Source of the DNA: Acetobacteraceae bacterium
Lineage (GTDB): Bacteria > Pseudomonadota > Alphaproteobacteria > Acetobacterales > Acetobacteraceae
Reading direction: 5' to 3'
Assembly (NCBI GenBank): GCA_025354865.1
Contig: JANXMB010000141.1
Span: 1 to 64,000, forward strand
DNA length: 64,000 nt
Position numbers and translations under genes: made by a program. The notes under the pieces were generated by a model, which worked only from the letters and a program-made list of their open reading frames with translations, had not been told where the DNA came from and did no database searches. Positions 17,756-26,975 of the stretch are shown here, piece after piece; position 1 is the stretch's first letter, and the number at the start of each line of letters is the position of its first letter.

Positions 17756-19093
17756 GTGCGCGCCCGCTTGCCTTGGATAGCCCCCGGTGGCGGCCTGCGC
17801 CGCATCATGCCGCGATCCCTGTTGGGGCGCGGGCTGATGATGATCCTGATGCCGCTGGTACTGTTGCAGGCCGTGGCTTTGTGGATCTTCTACGGCACCC
17901 ATCTGGAAGTCGTGTCCCGCCGCCTGGCCGGCAGCGTGGCCGGGGAAATCGCCAACACCGTCGGCCTGCTGCAGCGCTTCCCCGGGGAGGAAAACGCCGA
18001 CTGGATCCTGCAAGATGCGCGCACGCACTACAATCTGACCATACGCTTGCAGCCCGACGGGGTGCTGCTGCTGCGCCCCCGCATCAATGTGCCCGGCCCG
18101 ATGGACGACGATCTGTATGCGGCGCTGATCGACCAGTTGCAGCGCCCGTTCTCGATGGATTGGTCGTCCGATCCGCGCTCGGTGCTGATCCAGGTCGAAT
18201 CGGCCGATGGGTTGCTGGAGTTCGAGGCGCCGCGCAAACGGCTCTATACCTCGGCGGTATATTTGTTCGTCATCTGGATCGTGGGTTCCGCCTTTCTGCT
18301 GTTCGGTGTGGCCGCGCTGTTCATGCGTAATCAGGTGCGGGCCATCCGCCGTCTGGCCACGGCGGCGGAGGATTTCGGCATCGGCCGCGACGTCGGTCCG
18401 ATCCGGCCGGAAGGCGCGAGCGAGGTGCGTCAGGCTGCCGCCGCATTCAATCGCATGCAGGACCGCATTCGCCGCTTTCTGGCGCAGCGCACCGAAATGC
18501 TGGCCGGGGTGTCGCACGACCTGCGCACGCCGCTGACCCGGCTGCGCCTGTCGCTGGAAATGCTGCCTCGGACCGCAGAGCTGACGAACGATATCGTCGA
18601 GATGGAAGCCGACCTCGTGGAAATGGACAATATGATCGGCGCCTACCTCGCCTTCGCCCGAGGCGAGGGATCCGAGCAGGCCGAGGAAGTGGATGTGACC
18701 GCATTGCTGGATGAGGTGGTCGTCGGTGCGCGGCGGACCGGCGCGACGGTAACGCTGACCCCCTTGCCGGTGCTGGTTGTGTCGTTGCGCGCGGGCGCGA
18801 TGCGGCGGGCCATAACCAATCTAGTGGACAATGCGAGCCGGCATGCCCGGCACGTCCAGCTAACCGCCGAACCGCAGGGGCGTTCGCTGCTGCTGACCGT
18901 CGACGACGACGGGCCGGGTATCCCCGAGGACCGGCGCGAAAGCGTGTTCCGCCCCTTCGAAAGCGATACGGCTGGCGGCACCGGGCTGGGATTGACCATC
19001 GCCCGCGACATCGTTCGCGCCCATGGCGGCGACATCGTCCTCGGCACCAGCCCGATGGGCGGGCTGCGTGCGCAAATCCGGTTGCCGGTTTAG
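17756..19093 (+). CDS. Sensor histidine kinase, EnvZ-like
   Basis: Inner-membrane kinase of 445 residues. TM1 is near residues 25-45 (MMILMPLVLLQAVALWIF). A periplasmic loop of about 120 residues follows, then TM2 near 165-185 (YLFVIWIVGSAFLLFGVAALF), HAMP, and the H-box GVSHDLRTPLTRLRL with His near 253. The ATP site has NLVDNASRHA, DDDGPGIPED and GGTGLGLTI. It should phosphorylate the regulator encoded immediately upstream. The start is GTG. The signal sensed cannot be read. An acyltransferase gene follows after 3 bp. Confidence 0.93.
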   Translation: MRARLPWIAPGGGLRRIMPRSLLGRGLMMILMPLVLLQAVALWIFYGTHLEVVSRRLAGSVAGEIANTVGLLQRFPGEENADWILQDARTHYNLTIRLQPDGVLLLRPRINVPGPMDDDLYAALIDQLQRPFSMDWSSDPRSVLIQVESADGLLEFEAPRKRLYTSAVYLFVIWIVGSAFLLFGVAALFMRNQVRAIRRLATAAEDFGIGRDVGPIRPEGASEVRQAAAAFNRMQDRIRRFLAQRTEMLAGVSHDLRTPLTRLRLSLEMLPRTAELTNDIVEMEADLVEMDNMIGAYLAFARGEGSEQAEEVDVTALLDEVVVGARRTGATVTLTPLPVLVVSLRAGAMRRAITNLVDNASRHARHVQLTAEPQGRSLLLTVDDDGPGIPEDRRESVFRPFESDTAGGTGLGLTIARDIVRAHGGDIVLGTSPMGGLRAQIRLPV

Positions 19094-19096
19094 GCC

Positions 19097-20230
19097 ATGG
19101 CGCAGGCCGACAACGAACGGCTGGTCGGCATCGAACTGCTGCGGTTCCTCGCCGCTTTCGCGGTGCTGATCTGGCATTATCAGAATTTCCTGATCGGCCT
19201 GCCCTTGCATCCCGACATTGAGGCTTCCCGGCAACCGCTGTACTGGCTGTTCGCCCCGCTCTATGCCTACGGCAACGCCGGGGTGGAGTTATTCTGGTGC
19301 ATCTCCGGGTTCATCTTCGCCTGGAAATATATCGAGCCGATCCACGCCGGCGCGGTGTCGTTCGGCCGCTTCATCCGGTTGCGGTTTTCCCGGCTGTATC
19401 CGCTGCATTTTGCGACCTTGTTGCTGGTCGCCGGTCTGAACGCCCTCTATTTCGCCCGGCACGGCGAATATTTCATTTATCCAATCAACGACCTGAAGCA
19501 TTTCCTGCTGAATCTCGGCTTCGCGTCGTACTGGGGCTTTCAGGCCGACAAATCGTTCAACGGACCGATCTGGAGCGTCTCGGTCGAAATCCTGGTCTAC
19601 TTCCTGTTCTTCGCCGTCAGCCGTCGCCTGCGCGGGACTGTCTGGACCGATATCGCCGTCGTCGTGCTTGCCTCGATCGCCTATGCCGCGTTGCGCCGCT
19701 TCGCCCACATCAAGCTGGAGGTGTTCGGCGCGATTACGTTCTTCTATATCGGCGCCGCAACCTACCGTATTCACGCGGTCTTGGCGTTGCGCCCGGATCG
19801 ACGGCTGGCGATCGCCGCAGCGCTGGCCATCGTGCTGGTCTCCGGCACCTTGGTTGGGCTGGGGGTGCTGAAAATGGCCGGTGCTAGTCTGGCGATGTTC
19901 CCGGCGGCGATCCTGTTCTGCCAGCTTGCGGTGCGCCCGCGCGGCAAGCGGACGGCGGCGGCGATCGAGGCGGTCGGGAACCTGACCTATGCGAGCTATC
20001 TCCTGCATTTTCCGGTGCAGATTGCGACGATGCTGGTCCTCGATGCGCTCGCGCTGCCTGCCGCCAGCCTGTTTTACGGCCCCTGGCTGTTGCCGGCATA
20101 CCTGATCGCCGTGTTGGGTCTGTCTGTGCCGGTGTTCCATTGGTTCGAGCGGCCGGCACAGACATTGTTGCGAGGCCGCAGCACCCCGCGCTATGCAGCG
20201 CCGCCCTGTCCAGGAGCCCGAACGAGATGA
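19097..20230 (+). CDS. Acyltransferase-3 family membrane protein
   Basis: Multi-pass inner-membrane acyltransferase (OafA/YrhL type), 377 residues. It begins NERLVGIELLRFLAAFAVLIWHY, the hallmark R-F-x-A-A-x-x-V-x-x-x-H motif with its active-site His, followed by about ten hydrophobic spans (for example YGNAGVELFWCISGFIFAW). Such enzymes transfer acetyl or other acyl groups to surface glycans, LPS or exported metabolites. It is coupled to the kinase gene (3 bp) and to the lipoprotein gene (ATGA overlap), suggesting an envelope function controlled by the two-component pair. Confidence 0.9.
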   Translation: MAQADNERLVGIELLRFLAAFAVLIWHYQNFLIGLPLHPDIEASRQPLYWLFAPLYAYGNAGVELFWCISGFIFAWKYIEPIHAGAVSFGRFIRLRFSRLYPLHFATLLLVAGLNALYFARHGEYFIYPINDLKHFLLNLGFASYWGFQADKSFNGPIWSVSVEILVYFLFFAVSRRLRGTVWTDIAVVVLASIAYAALRRFAHIKLEVFGAITFFYIGAATYRIHAVLALRPDRRLAIAAALAIVLVSGTLVGLGVLKMAGASLAMFPAAILFCQLAVRPRGKRTAAAIEAVGNLTYASYLLHFPVQIATMLVLDALALPAASLFYGPWLLPAYLIAVLGLSVPVFHWFERPAQTLLRGRSTPRYAAPPCPGARTR

Positions 20231-20811
20231 CCGCCTTACGCCTGACCCGTCGCGCCGGCCTGTTGCTGCCGTTTCTGCTCGCTGCTTGCGGGGGGGAGCC
20301 GAAGGCCTATCGCCCGCTGCGGTACGACTACCTCAAGCCGATCGACCTCGCGGTGAAGGCGATCGATATCGAGCAGCGCTTCGTACCGTCCGGTGTGGCG
20401 CCCGATATCTCCGCCGAATCGCCGGTCGATCCCGTCGCCACCCTGCGGCAAATGGGGGAGGATCGGTTGAAAGCCTTGGGCAATACTGGCCGCGCGGTGT
20501 TCTCGATCTCCGACGCGTCGCTGATCAAGCGGGAGAATGTGGTGCGTGGGTCGATGGACGCGACGGTCGAAATCCTGACCGACGAGGGTCAGCACGTCGC
20601 CTACGCGCAAGCCCGCGTGACCCGCCGGCACAGCGGCCGGATCGAAGATCTACAGGAACTGCTCTACGACATGGTGTCGGGGATGATGGACGATATGAAC
20701 GTCGAGCTGGAGCACCAGATTCGGGTGCAGCTCAAGGATTGGCTGGCCGAGCACGTGAGCGCCGTGCCGACCCCGGTCGGCGCCGCGCCGTTGTCCGCGC
20801 CGCACCGATAG
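20227..20811 (+). CDS. Putative lipoprotein
   Basis: A 194-residue protein with a lipoprotein signal: basic start, LLLPFLLAACGGE with the lipobox Cys near residue 21. The mature part contains YRPLRYDYLKPIDL ... VKAIDIEQRF and a mixed alpha/beta region, with Met-rich YDMVSGMMDDMNVELEHQIR near residue 150. I recognise no named family. Its start overlaps the acyltransferase stop by 4 bp, making it the last gene of the MarR-regulator-kinase-acyltransferase-lipoprotein run. It is probably anchored in the outer membrane facing the periplasm. Confidence 0.75.
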   Translation: MTALRLTRRAGLLLPFLLAACGGEPKAYRPLRYDYLKPIDLAVKAIDIEQRFVPSGVAPDISAESPVDPVATLRQMGEDRLKALGNTGRAVFSISDASLIKRENVVRGSMDATVEILTDEGQHVAYAQARVTRRHSGRIEDLQELLYDMVSGMMDDMNVELEHQIRVQLKDWLAEHVSAVPTPVGAAPLSAPHR

Positions 20812-20816
20812 ACCGA

Positions 20817-20858
20817 TTGCCCGCCCCCGTTCGCGCGCGGGGGCATGGGGGCGGGCAA
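20817..20858. terminator. Terminator hairpin between convergent lipoprotein gene and folE
   Basis: A 12-bp perfect stem: TTGCCCGCCCCC (20817-20828) pairs with GGGGGCGGGCAA (20847-20858). It starts 5 bp after the lipoprotein stop and ends 6 bp before the folE stop. No long T-tract is seen, but position and strength suit a bidirectional terminator. Confidence 0.6.
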
Positions 20859-20864
20859 CCGGTA

Positions 20865-21506
20865 TCAGTCCCCGGTGATCGCCGAGCCGCGGCTGCCGAT
20901 CATCGCCAGCAACTCCCGCCGTGTGGCGGCATCGTCGCGGAAGGCGCCGAGCATGCGGCTGGTGACCATGGTGACGCCGGGCTTGTGGATGCCTCGGGTG
21001 GTCATGCATTGGTGTGCGGCTTCGATCACTACCGCGACGCCCTTGGGTTGCAGCACGTCCTGAATGGTATTGGCGATCTGTGCGGTCAGCTTTTCCTGAA
21101 TTTGCAGGCGCTTGGCATAGGCCTCGACCACCCGCGCCAGCTTGCTGATCCCCACCACCCGACGATGCGGCAAATACGCCACATGCGCTCGGCCGATAAT
21201 CGGCACCATATGATGCTCGCAATGGCTTTCCAGCCGGATGTCGCGCAGCAGGACGATTTCGTCGTAGCCGTCAGTTTCCTCGAACGTGCGTTCCAGCAGG
21301 GCGATGGGGTCGATGGTGTAGCCCTCGAAGAATTCCTCGTAGGCACGGGCGACGCGGGACGGGGTATCGACCAGCCCTTCGCGCGTGGGATCGTCGCCCG
21401 CCCAGCGCAGCAGGACGCGAATGGCGGCTTCGGCTTCGGTCCGCGTCGGGCGCGGTTCCGCTGTCTCGTCGGCGGCAAGATTCCGCCTTGGGGTGAGGAT
21501 ATTCAC
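20865..21506 (-). CDS. folE: GTP cyclohydrolase I
   Basis: Converts GTP to 7,8-dihydroneopterin triphosphate, the first step of folate and pterin synthesis. Zinc ligands are visible in SHCEHHMVP near residue 114 and HQCMTTRG near 182. Substrate residues are in GRAHVAYLP and [17 protein letters not shown]. Its 213 residues match type IA FolE. It stands alone on the minus strand, with apaG upstream on the same strand 46 bp away. Confidence 0.97.
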   Translation of the reverse strand: MNILTPRRNLAADETAEPRPTRTEAEAAIRVLLRWAGDDPTREGLVDTPSRVARAYEEFFEGYTIDPIALLERTFEETDGYDEIVLLRDIRLESHCEHHMVPIIGRAHVAYLPHRRVVGISKLARVVEAYAKRLQIQEKLTAQIANTIQDVLQPKGVAVVIEAAHQCMTTRGIHKPGVTMVTSRMLGAFRDDAATRRELLAMIGSRGSAITGD

Positions 21507-21552
21507 CTCGTTGGGTCCTCCGGATTGAATGGCGCCCCTGGGGACGCCGGTT

Positions 21553-21963
21553 TTAATGCACCCTACCGCTCTGATGCGGGCTGTCCAGACTGAAGGCCGG
21601 AATGGCCACGTCGAACGGCTCCCCCGTTTCGGTTACAATCATGTGGTATGCGCCGACCATAAATCCAGAGGGCGTACGCAATGGCGTGCCGGAGGTGTAT
21701 TCGTGCGCCTGCCCCGGCGCGAGGACCGGTTGTTCCCCGATCACTCCGGGGCCGTGCACTTTCTGGGTGTGTCCGGTTGCGTCGGTGATTTCCCAGGTCC
21801 GTTTCAGCAACTGCACTGCCGTCATGCCGCGATTTTCGATCGAGACGCGATAGGCCCAGACGAAGCGGTTCTCGTCGGGCTGCGATTCCTGGTCGAGATA
21901 GAACGACCGCACGGTGACCCGGACGCCGCGCGTTGTGAGGGAATAGGTATCGTCGTTGGTCAT
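21553..21963 (-). CDS. apaG: ApaG domain protein (Co2+/Mg2+ efflux-associated)
   Basis: A 136-residue single-domain protein with a fibronectin-III-like beta fold. It shows the family features [34 protein letters not shown] and [18 protein letters not shown]. ApaG is linked to Co2+ resistance and Mg2+ efflux in Salmonella; the molecular role is unclear. It reads in the same direction as folE and metZ, which lie close on either side. Confidence 0.93.
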   Translation of the reverse strand: MTNDDTYSLTTRGVRVTVRSFYLDQESQPDENRFVWAYRVSIENRGMTAVQLLKRTWEITDATGHTQKVHGPGVIGEQPVLAPGQAHEYTSGTPLRTPSGFMVGAYHMIVTETGEPFDVAIPAFSLDSPHQSGRVH

Positions 21964-22036
21964 GATCCCCGCCTTCCCTGGTTCGGTTCGGCGATTCTTG
22001 CGCGTAAAGGCGGGGACTTGGCAAGCGGCGTGTCGT

Positions 22037-23227
22037 TTAGCCCAGCGTTGCCAGGGCCTGCGTCAGATCGTCTTTCAGATCCTCGGGGTCTTCCAGCCCG
22101 ATGGAGATCCGGATCACGCCGTCGGCAATGCCGAGTTTGGCCCGCTCCTCGGCCCCGATGCGCAAATGCGTGGTCGTGGCCGGATGTGTGACCAAGGATT
22201 TGGAATCGCCCAGATTGTTCGAAATCGCGATCAGCCCGAAGGCGTTCATGACCTTGAAGGCGCCGTCCTTGCCGCCCGCGACCTCGAACGTGACGACAGT
22301 GCCACCGGCGGTCATCTGCTTGCGCGCGAGTTCGACCTGCGGATGATCGTCCCGCATCGGATACCATACCCGCGTCACCTGCTTCTGCTCGGCCAGGAAA
22401 TCGGCGATCCCCGCCGCCGCGCGGCAGCCGGCATCGACCCGCAGGCCCAGGGTTTCGATCCCCTTCAGCAGGATCCAGGCGTTGAACGCGGACATGGCCG
22501 GGCCGGTGTTGCGGACGAACGGCTGCAATACGTCGTTGACCCATTTGCGGTTGGACAGGATCGCACCGCCGAGCACGCGGCCCTGACCGTCGATGTGTTT
22601 GGTGCAGGAATAGACGACGACGTCGGCGCCGAGGGCGAGCGGCTGCTGCAACAAGGGGGTGGCGAAGACGTTATCGACCACCACGATCGCCCCGGCCGCG
22701 TGCGCCAAGGCGGCAACGGCGGGCACATCGACGATGTCGAGCATCGGGTTGGACGGGGTTTCCAGCAGCACCAGATTGGTCGGCCGGGACAGCGCGTCCT
22801 TCCATTGCGCCAGATCGTGGCCATCGACGAACACCGACTCGATGCCGAATTTCGGCAACAATGTCGAGACGATCCAATGGCACGACCCGAACAGCGCGCG
22901 GGAGGCAACGACACGATCGCCGGTCTTCAGATGCGCCAACAGCGCTGCGTTGACGGCGGCCATGCCGGTCGCGGTGGTGCGGCATTCCTCCGCTCCCTCG
23001 ATCAGACAAAGCCGCTGTTCCAGCATGGTCAGCGTCGGATTGGCGAAGCGGGAGTATTGGTAGTGCTCGATGGTGCCGGCGAAGGTCGCCTCGGCCTGAT
23101 CGGCGCTATCGTAGACGTAGCCCGATGTCAGATAGAGGGCTTCGGCGGTTTCGCCATGGATGCTGCGGTTGACGCCGCCCTGCACGAGGCGGGTGGCGGG
23201 CCGGTAGGTTTGGGGGTCTTTTGTCAT
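22037..23227 (-). CDS. metZ: O-succinylhomoserine sulfhydrylase
   Basis: PLP enzyme of the Cys/Met metabolism family that makes homocysteine from O-succinylhomoserine and sulfide. The PLP lysine is in VVYSCTKHIDGQGRVLGG near residue 205, with YSRFANPTLTMLEQRL near 57 and ETPSNPMLDIVD near 155. Its 396 residues fit MetZ, and alphaproteobacteria commonly use MetZ. The ATG at 23227 is chosen because RATRLVQGG-type sequence follows at once and AAGGACC precedes it; the longer open frame upstream runs through the riboswitch. The SAM-II riboswitch in its leader supports the methionine role. Confidence 0.94.
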   Translation of the reverse strand: MTKDPQTYRPATRLVQGGVNRSIHGETAEALYLTSGYVYDSADQAEATFAGTIEHYQYSRFANPTLTMLEQRLCLIEGAEECRTTATGMAAVNAALLAHLKTGDRVVASRALFGSCHWIVSTLLPKFGIESVFVDGHDLAQWKDALSRPTNLVLLETPSNPMLDIVDVPAVAALAHAAGAIVVVDNVFATPLLQQPLALGADVVVYSCTKHIDGQGRVLGGAILSNRKWVNDVLQPFVRNTGPAMSAFNAWILLKGIETLGLRVDAGCRAAAGIADFLAEQKQVTRVWYPMRDDHPQVELARKQMTAGGTVVTFEVAGGKDGAFKVMNAFGLIAISNNLGDSKSLVTHPATTTHLRIGAEERAKLGIADGVIRISIGLEDPEDLKDDLTQALATLG

Positions 23228-23263
23228 GGGTAAGGTCCTTCTCACGTTGGACCGACCGTCGAG

Positions 23264-23291
23264 CAGCCTCTGCCCGATCAGATTCGGGCAT
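23264..23291 (-). terminator. Candidate expression-platform hairpin after the SAM-II aptamer
   Basis: On the minus strand, between aptamer and metZ start, TGCCCGA and TCGGGCA form a 7-bp stem-loop. It has no T-tract, so it may structure the leader rather than terminate. SAM-II elements usually act on translation or termination just downstream. Confidence 0.35.
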
Positions 23292-23297
23292 GACGCT

Positions 23298-23356
23298 GGC
23301 CTCTTTAGCGCGCTTATTTCACCTCGCCGCAATCCGGCCGGACAAATCACGAGGAC
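23298..23356 (-). promoter_or_regulatory. SAM-II riboswitch (metZ leader)
   Basis: The minus-strand leader carries the SAM-II core: CGTGATTTG, then a C/G-rich loop with GGATTGC, the P1 closing strand CGAGG, an A-rich joint, and the pseudoknot strand GCTAAAG. P1 pairs CCTCG with CGAGG. The aptamer lies about 70 nt before metZ. SAM-II occurs in alphaproteobacteria upstream of metA, metX, metZ and metC, where SAM binding lowers expression. Confidence 0.92.
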
Positions 23357-23459
23357 CGAGCGAACCCGGTATCAGGGTTGCTAGGGGATCGTGCAGGGCG
23401 CGTCAATGGTGATCGATGTGGCGCGGTGCGGCGATGGCGATCGCGCGGGGCGCGACCCG

Positions 23460-24341
23460 TCAGGCCAGCAAGCCGCCGGACAGGGAGGACAAGCTGCTGC
23501 CGCCCTGCGCGGACTGACGCTGCATCGTCAGCAGATACTGGTCGGTCAGGCTGGTGACGAAGCTGGGCTTCTGGAAATCCGCGATCTTCACCCGCGCCGC
23601 CACCGCCTGTTCCTGCGCCGTCAGGCTTTGGAACGCGATTTCCTGCGGGATGCCCAAGGCTGTGAGCACCACGGTGCGATTGGTGTGGTCGCCGAGGATG
23701 GCATCGATCGAGTTGATCGACCGTGCCTGCGCCATGAACGTCAGCGCATTGGCCAACCCCGGGGTCGCGGCGTCGAGCGACTTGCGCCACATCGTTTCGG
23801 TGTATCCGTTGGCGATCGCCGCGACGACCTTGGGGTTTTTCAGCATTGCTAAGCCGTTGCGGGCGAAGTTATAGGTCGTTGCCGCGCTCAACAGCGTCGA
23901 ATCGCCCAGTCGGTTCACCAGCGAATTGGTGACTGTCGGATCGGACATCAAGGCTTTCTGCGCCAAAGCGGGGTAGGGGATGTAACTGGCCAAGTTGTTC
24001 GCCGTCAGCAGGACTTTCATGATCTGTGGGTTGCTCAACGCCGCTTGCAAGCTGGTCGCCTTGCCGACGGCCGAGGTAAAGGCGGCGACGTCGCGCGCGA
24101 CCTCCGGCAATTTTGCTTCTCGGGCGAGGGCGGTGGTGCGGTTCGACTGTGCCAGTTTCAGATCGGTGATGGGATTGCCAGTGGAGACACCAGTGGAGAC
24201 ACCGGTGGAGACACCGGTCGCGCCGGTGCCGAGGCCATACGAAGTGGCCAAAAGCCCGGCCGCCGCGTTGTTTGCGCCGTTGTTCGAGAACAGGAAGGCG
24301 TAGTTCATTCCGTTGACCAGGTCGCTCACGACGGACTCCAT
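23460..24341 (-). CDS. DUF1217-like (flagellar-associated) protein
   Basis: A 293-residue protein resembling DUF1217 proteins found in alphaproteobacterial flagellar clusters. The pattern of alternating LSNPQIMKVLLTA ... MSDPTVTNSLVNRLGD ... KNPKVVAAIANGYTE and ILGDHTNRTVVLTALGIP fits that family. Near residue 42 the tetrapeptide VSTG occurs three times in a row, encoded by nearly identical 12-bp units (24178-24219). No other flagellar gene is close, so it is an orphan here. The start at 24341 is the most upstream ATG before the AT-rich leader; MNYAFLF 12 residues later is an alternative. A CRP-like palindrome lies 45 bp upstream. Confidence 0.7.
   Translation of the reverse strand: MESVVSDLVNGMNYAFLFSNNGANNAAAGLLATSYGLGTGATGVSTGVSTGVSTGNPITDLKLAQSNRTTALAREAKLPEVARDVAAFTSAVGKATSLQAALSNPQIMKVLLTANNLASYIPYPALAQKALMSDPTVTNSLVNRLGDSTLLSAATTYNFARNGLAMLKNPKVVAAIANGYTETMWRKSLDAATPGLANALTFMAQARSINSIDAILGDHTNRTVVLTALGIPQEIAFQSLTAQEQAVAARVKIADFQKPSFVTSLTDQYLLTMQRQSAQGGSSLSSLSGGLLA
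24178..24219. repeat. Tandem 12-bp coding repeats (VSTG units)
   Basis: About three and a half near-identical units of GGAGACACCGGT/GGAGACACCAGT within the DUF1217-like gene. They encode repeated Val-Ser-Thr-Gly on the minus strand. Copy number could vary by slippage without changing frame. Confidence 0.85.
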
Positions 24342-24385
24342 AACCGGGCGGTCGGGGCAACATAGGCTGGGGCGGGTTAACGAAG

Positions 24386-24401
24386 TGTGAACAGGATCAC
24401 A
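24386..24401. promoter_or_regulatory. Perfect CRP-consensus palindrome
   Basis: TGTGA-ACAGGA-TCACA matches the 10 conserved positions of the E. coli CRP site exactly. It lies 45 bp upstream of the DUF1217-like gene (minus strand) in an AT-rich 160-bp intergenic region following the esterase gene's stop. A CRP/FNR-family protein is the likely binder; which one is unknown. Confidence 0.55.
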
Positions 24402-24501
24402 AATAACCGTTTGCAATTGTATGCATGTCGTAAAAAATCCGCCTGTTCTACCTGCTGGTGCATCGGTTGAGACACGAAACCTGTGTCGAAGGCGCCTTCC
24501 T

Positions 24502-26124
24502 CTATCGACTAACCCGATAGGGCGGGATCGTTGCCAGCGCGGTCCGCTCATCGCCCCGGAAGTCGTTTGCCACTTTCGGCTTCACGTCGAACACCATCGT
24601 TGCGCGTTCTGCCGGTTTGAACGCCGGCCAGTTGGGAATCGCGGGGTTGTTGGGATTTCCCGAGCGGGCGAAGGCCAGCCAGGCGGCGCTCATGCGGTCG
24701 GCGAGGGCCTGGGGTTCCGGTCCGGTGCCGACCATCGCCTCGGACCGAGCGACGTTGTCGAACACGAACGCCAGTTCCAACGAATGCGGGGAGCGCCATT
24801 TGCCGCCTTCGACCGGCGTGGCCCAATCGACCTCGTACAGCCACACCGGCGCGCCGTTTTGCCCGGCTTTGCGTTCGGCCTGGGTCCAGGCCTGCTGGCG
24901 CACCCGGCGGTCGGTGGTGATGGCGAAGAACAGATCGGACGGCGTCGCCTGCGGCATGGCCTTGCGAAACACCGCCAGGACCCGATCGGTGTCCTTGTCC
25001 GGCAGCCAGGGCGCCAATTTTTGCCGCAGCCCGGCCTCATCGAGTGTAAAGGTCGAGGGATCGCCAGCCCCGATAAGCGCGGTTGTCTCGGTCCGGGTGG
25101 TGCCGATCATCATCGGGATATTGGCCGACACGGCGGGACCGTCCGGCTGCCAGGGGTTTTTCGGCAGGATGTGGCCATCGACCACGGGGCTGAAATTCAG
25201 CCGCCCGCCGTTCGGACCGGTGGCTTTGGCCATCGCCGCCAGGATGCGGTCCATCGGTATTTGCCGCAGTTTGGGGATGTCTTTGTCCTTCAACCCCAGC
25301 GCGGCCAGCAGGGCGATGGCGTTTCTGGTCGCCTCCTCCGCCGTCTGCCCTTCCAGATGCGATCCGCTTTGCACGATGGCGCGATGGAACAGCCCGCGCG
25401 CCTGCGGCATGGCCATGATCGTGCTGACTTTCGCCCCACCGCCGGATTGCCCGAAAATGGTGACATTGCCGGGATCGCCGCCGAATTCGGCGATATTGTC
25501 GTGCACCCAGCGCAGTGCGGCGATCAAATCGAGCATCCCGACATTGCCGGATTCCGAGAACTCCACACCGCCGAGTTTCGCGAGGTAGAGGTGCCCGAAG
25601 GCGTTCAGGCGGTGGTTCAGGGTGACGACGACGACGTCGCCTTTTTTGCACAGGCGGGTGCCGTCGAACACGTTGCGCGACCCCGACAGCGACGAAAACC
25701 CGCCGCCATGGAACCACACCATCACCGGCCGCTTGCGATGGTCGCGCAACGCCGGGGTCCAGACATTGAGCACGAGGCAGTCCTCGCTCATGTCTTTATC
25801 GTAGGTCCAGGACGCCGTGATGCTGGCTTTCTCGCGGTCGGCTTGTGGCGCCATCGGGCCGAACGCCAGGGCATCGCGCACGTCGGACCAGGGTTTCGGG
25901 GGCTTCGGGGGGCGGAAGCGGTTGGCGCCGTCGGTGGGGGCGCCGTAGGGGATGCCTTTGAAGACTCGCACCCCCTCGGCGATGGCGCCGCGCACCTTGC
26001 CGCGATGGGTTTCCGCCACGATGTTGACCGGCGTGCCCGGCGGCTTGGCGGCGGTTTTGGCCGCAGCCGTCCGAACGATGCCCAGCACCGCCGTCGTCCC
26101 GATCAGCGCCCGCCGCCCCAGCAT
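24502..26124 (-). CDS. Carboxylesterase type B, secreted
   Basis: A 540-residue alpha/beta hydrolase of the cholinesterase/para-nitrobenzyl esterase family. An N-terminal signal ([22 protein letters not shown]) suggests export, possibly by Tat since it has Arg-Arg. The oxyanion-hole motif [13 protein letters not shown] is near residue 136, and the nucleophile elbow [11 protein letters not shown] near 220 carries the catalytic Ser. [11 protein letters not shown] is the family signature. The substrate ester is unknown. It is followed 6 bp upstream in coordinates by an SDR on the same strand, so the two are co-transcribed. Confidence 0.92.
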   Translation of the reverse strand: MLGRRALIGTTAVLGIVRTAAAKTAAKPPGTPVNIVAETHRGKVRGAIAEGVRVFKGIPYGAPTDGANRFRPPKPPKPWSDVRDALAFGPMAPQADREKASITASWTYDKDMSEDCLVLNVWTPALRDHRKRPVMVWFHGGGFSSLSGSRNVFDGTRLCKKGDVVVVTLNHRLNAFGHLYLAKLGGVEFSESGNVGMLDLIAALRWVHDNIAEFGGDPGNVTIFGQSGGGAKVSTIMAMPQARGLFHRAIVQSGSHLEGQTAEEATRNAIALLAALGLKDKDIPKLRQIPMDRILAAMAKATGPNGGRLNFSPVVDGHILPKNPWQPDGPAVSANIPMMIGTTRTETTALIGAGDPSTFTLDEAGLRQKLAPWLPDKDTDRVLAVFRKAMPQATPSDLFFAITTDRRVRQQAWTQAERKAGQNGAPVWLYEVDWATPVEGGKWRSPHSLELAFVFDNVARSEAMVGTGPEPQALADRMSAAWLAFARSGNPNNPAIPNWPAFKPAERATMVFDVKPKVANDFRGDERTALATIPPYRVSR

Positions 26125-26130
26125 CGTGGG

Positions 26131-26877
26131 CTAGCCGCGGCCGATCCAGGGCATTTTCGTCGCCATGATGGTGACGAACTGGATGTTCGATTCCAGCGGC
26201 AGATTGGCCATGAACGCCACCTGGGCGCCGACATGGGCGACGTCCATCCGTGGCTCCACCGCGATGCCGCCGTAGGGCTGCATCTGGCCGTTGGTGGATT
26301 TCGCGGTCATCGGCGTCGCCGCGTTGCCGATGTCGATCTGGCTGGAGCAGATGTCGAACTGCCGCCCATCCAGCGCGATCGACTTGGTCAGACCGGTCAC
26401 CGCATGCTTGGTGGTGGTGTAGGCCGACGAACCCGGGCGCGGATTATGCGCGGAGATCGACCCGTTGTTGATGATGCGCCCGCCCTGCGGGTCCTGCGCC
26501 CGCATCGCCTTGAACGCCGCGAGAGCACACAGGAACATACCGTTCAGGTTGACATCGACGACGCTTTTCCAACCCTCCCACGTCATGTCGCCGAAATTGG
26601 TGGTCGGGACATTGCCGCCGGCATTGTTGAACAGCGTGTCCAGCCGGCCGAACCGGTCGGATATCGCTTTGAACGCGGCATCGACCGCTTCCGGCAACGA
26701 CACATCGGTGGGCAGGATCAGCGACCGTCCCCCGGTTGCCATGCCGGCCGTTTCTTCGAGCGCGTCCTTGCGCCGCCCGAGCAGCGCGACGGACCAGCCG
26801 GATGCCATGAGCGCGAGTGCGGATGCCCGCCCGATTCCGCTGCCCGCGCCTGTGATCGCGGCTACTTTGTCTGCCAT
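26131..26877 (-). CDS. SDR-family NAD(P)-dependent oxidoreductase
   Basis: Classical SDR of 248 residues: cofactor motif ITGAGSGIGRASAL, NNAGGNVPTTNF, and active site NNGSISAHNPRPGSSAYTTTKHAV with Ser and the YxxxK Tyr/Lys. The C-terminus ending in KMPWIGRG is unusual for a classical SDR. It lies 6 bp upstream of the esterase gene on the same strand, a likely two-gene operon in which the product of ester cleavage might be oxidised or reduced; this is inference. Confidence 0.88.
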   Translation of the reverse strand: MADKVAAITGAGSGIGRASALALMASGWSVALLGRRKDALEETAGMATGGRSLILPTDVSLPEAVDAAFKAISDRFGRLDTLFNNAGGNVPTTNFGDMTWEGWKSVVDVNLNGMFLCALAAFKAMRAQDPQGGRIINNGSISAHNPRPGSSAYTTTKHAVTGLTKSIALDGRQFDICSSQIDIGNAATPMTAKSTNGQMQPYGGIAVEPRMDVAHVGAQVAFMANLPLESNIQFVTIMATKMPWIGRG

Positions 26878-26975
26878 TGGGGTATCCTCCCGTTCGGTGT
26901 TGCGGGGTGCATTGTGGACCTTGGTTGCGGCCGGGCCAAGATGGTGCGATCGTCTACCGGCGGGAGGGGACGGAA

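Noticed and set aside
24178-24219. Short tandem repeats considered as a CRISPR-like array
   Set aside because: Units are 12 bp, contiguous without spacers, and keep the reading frame of the DUF1217-like gene.
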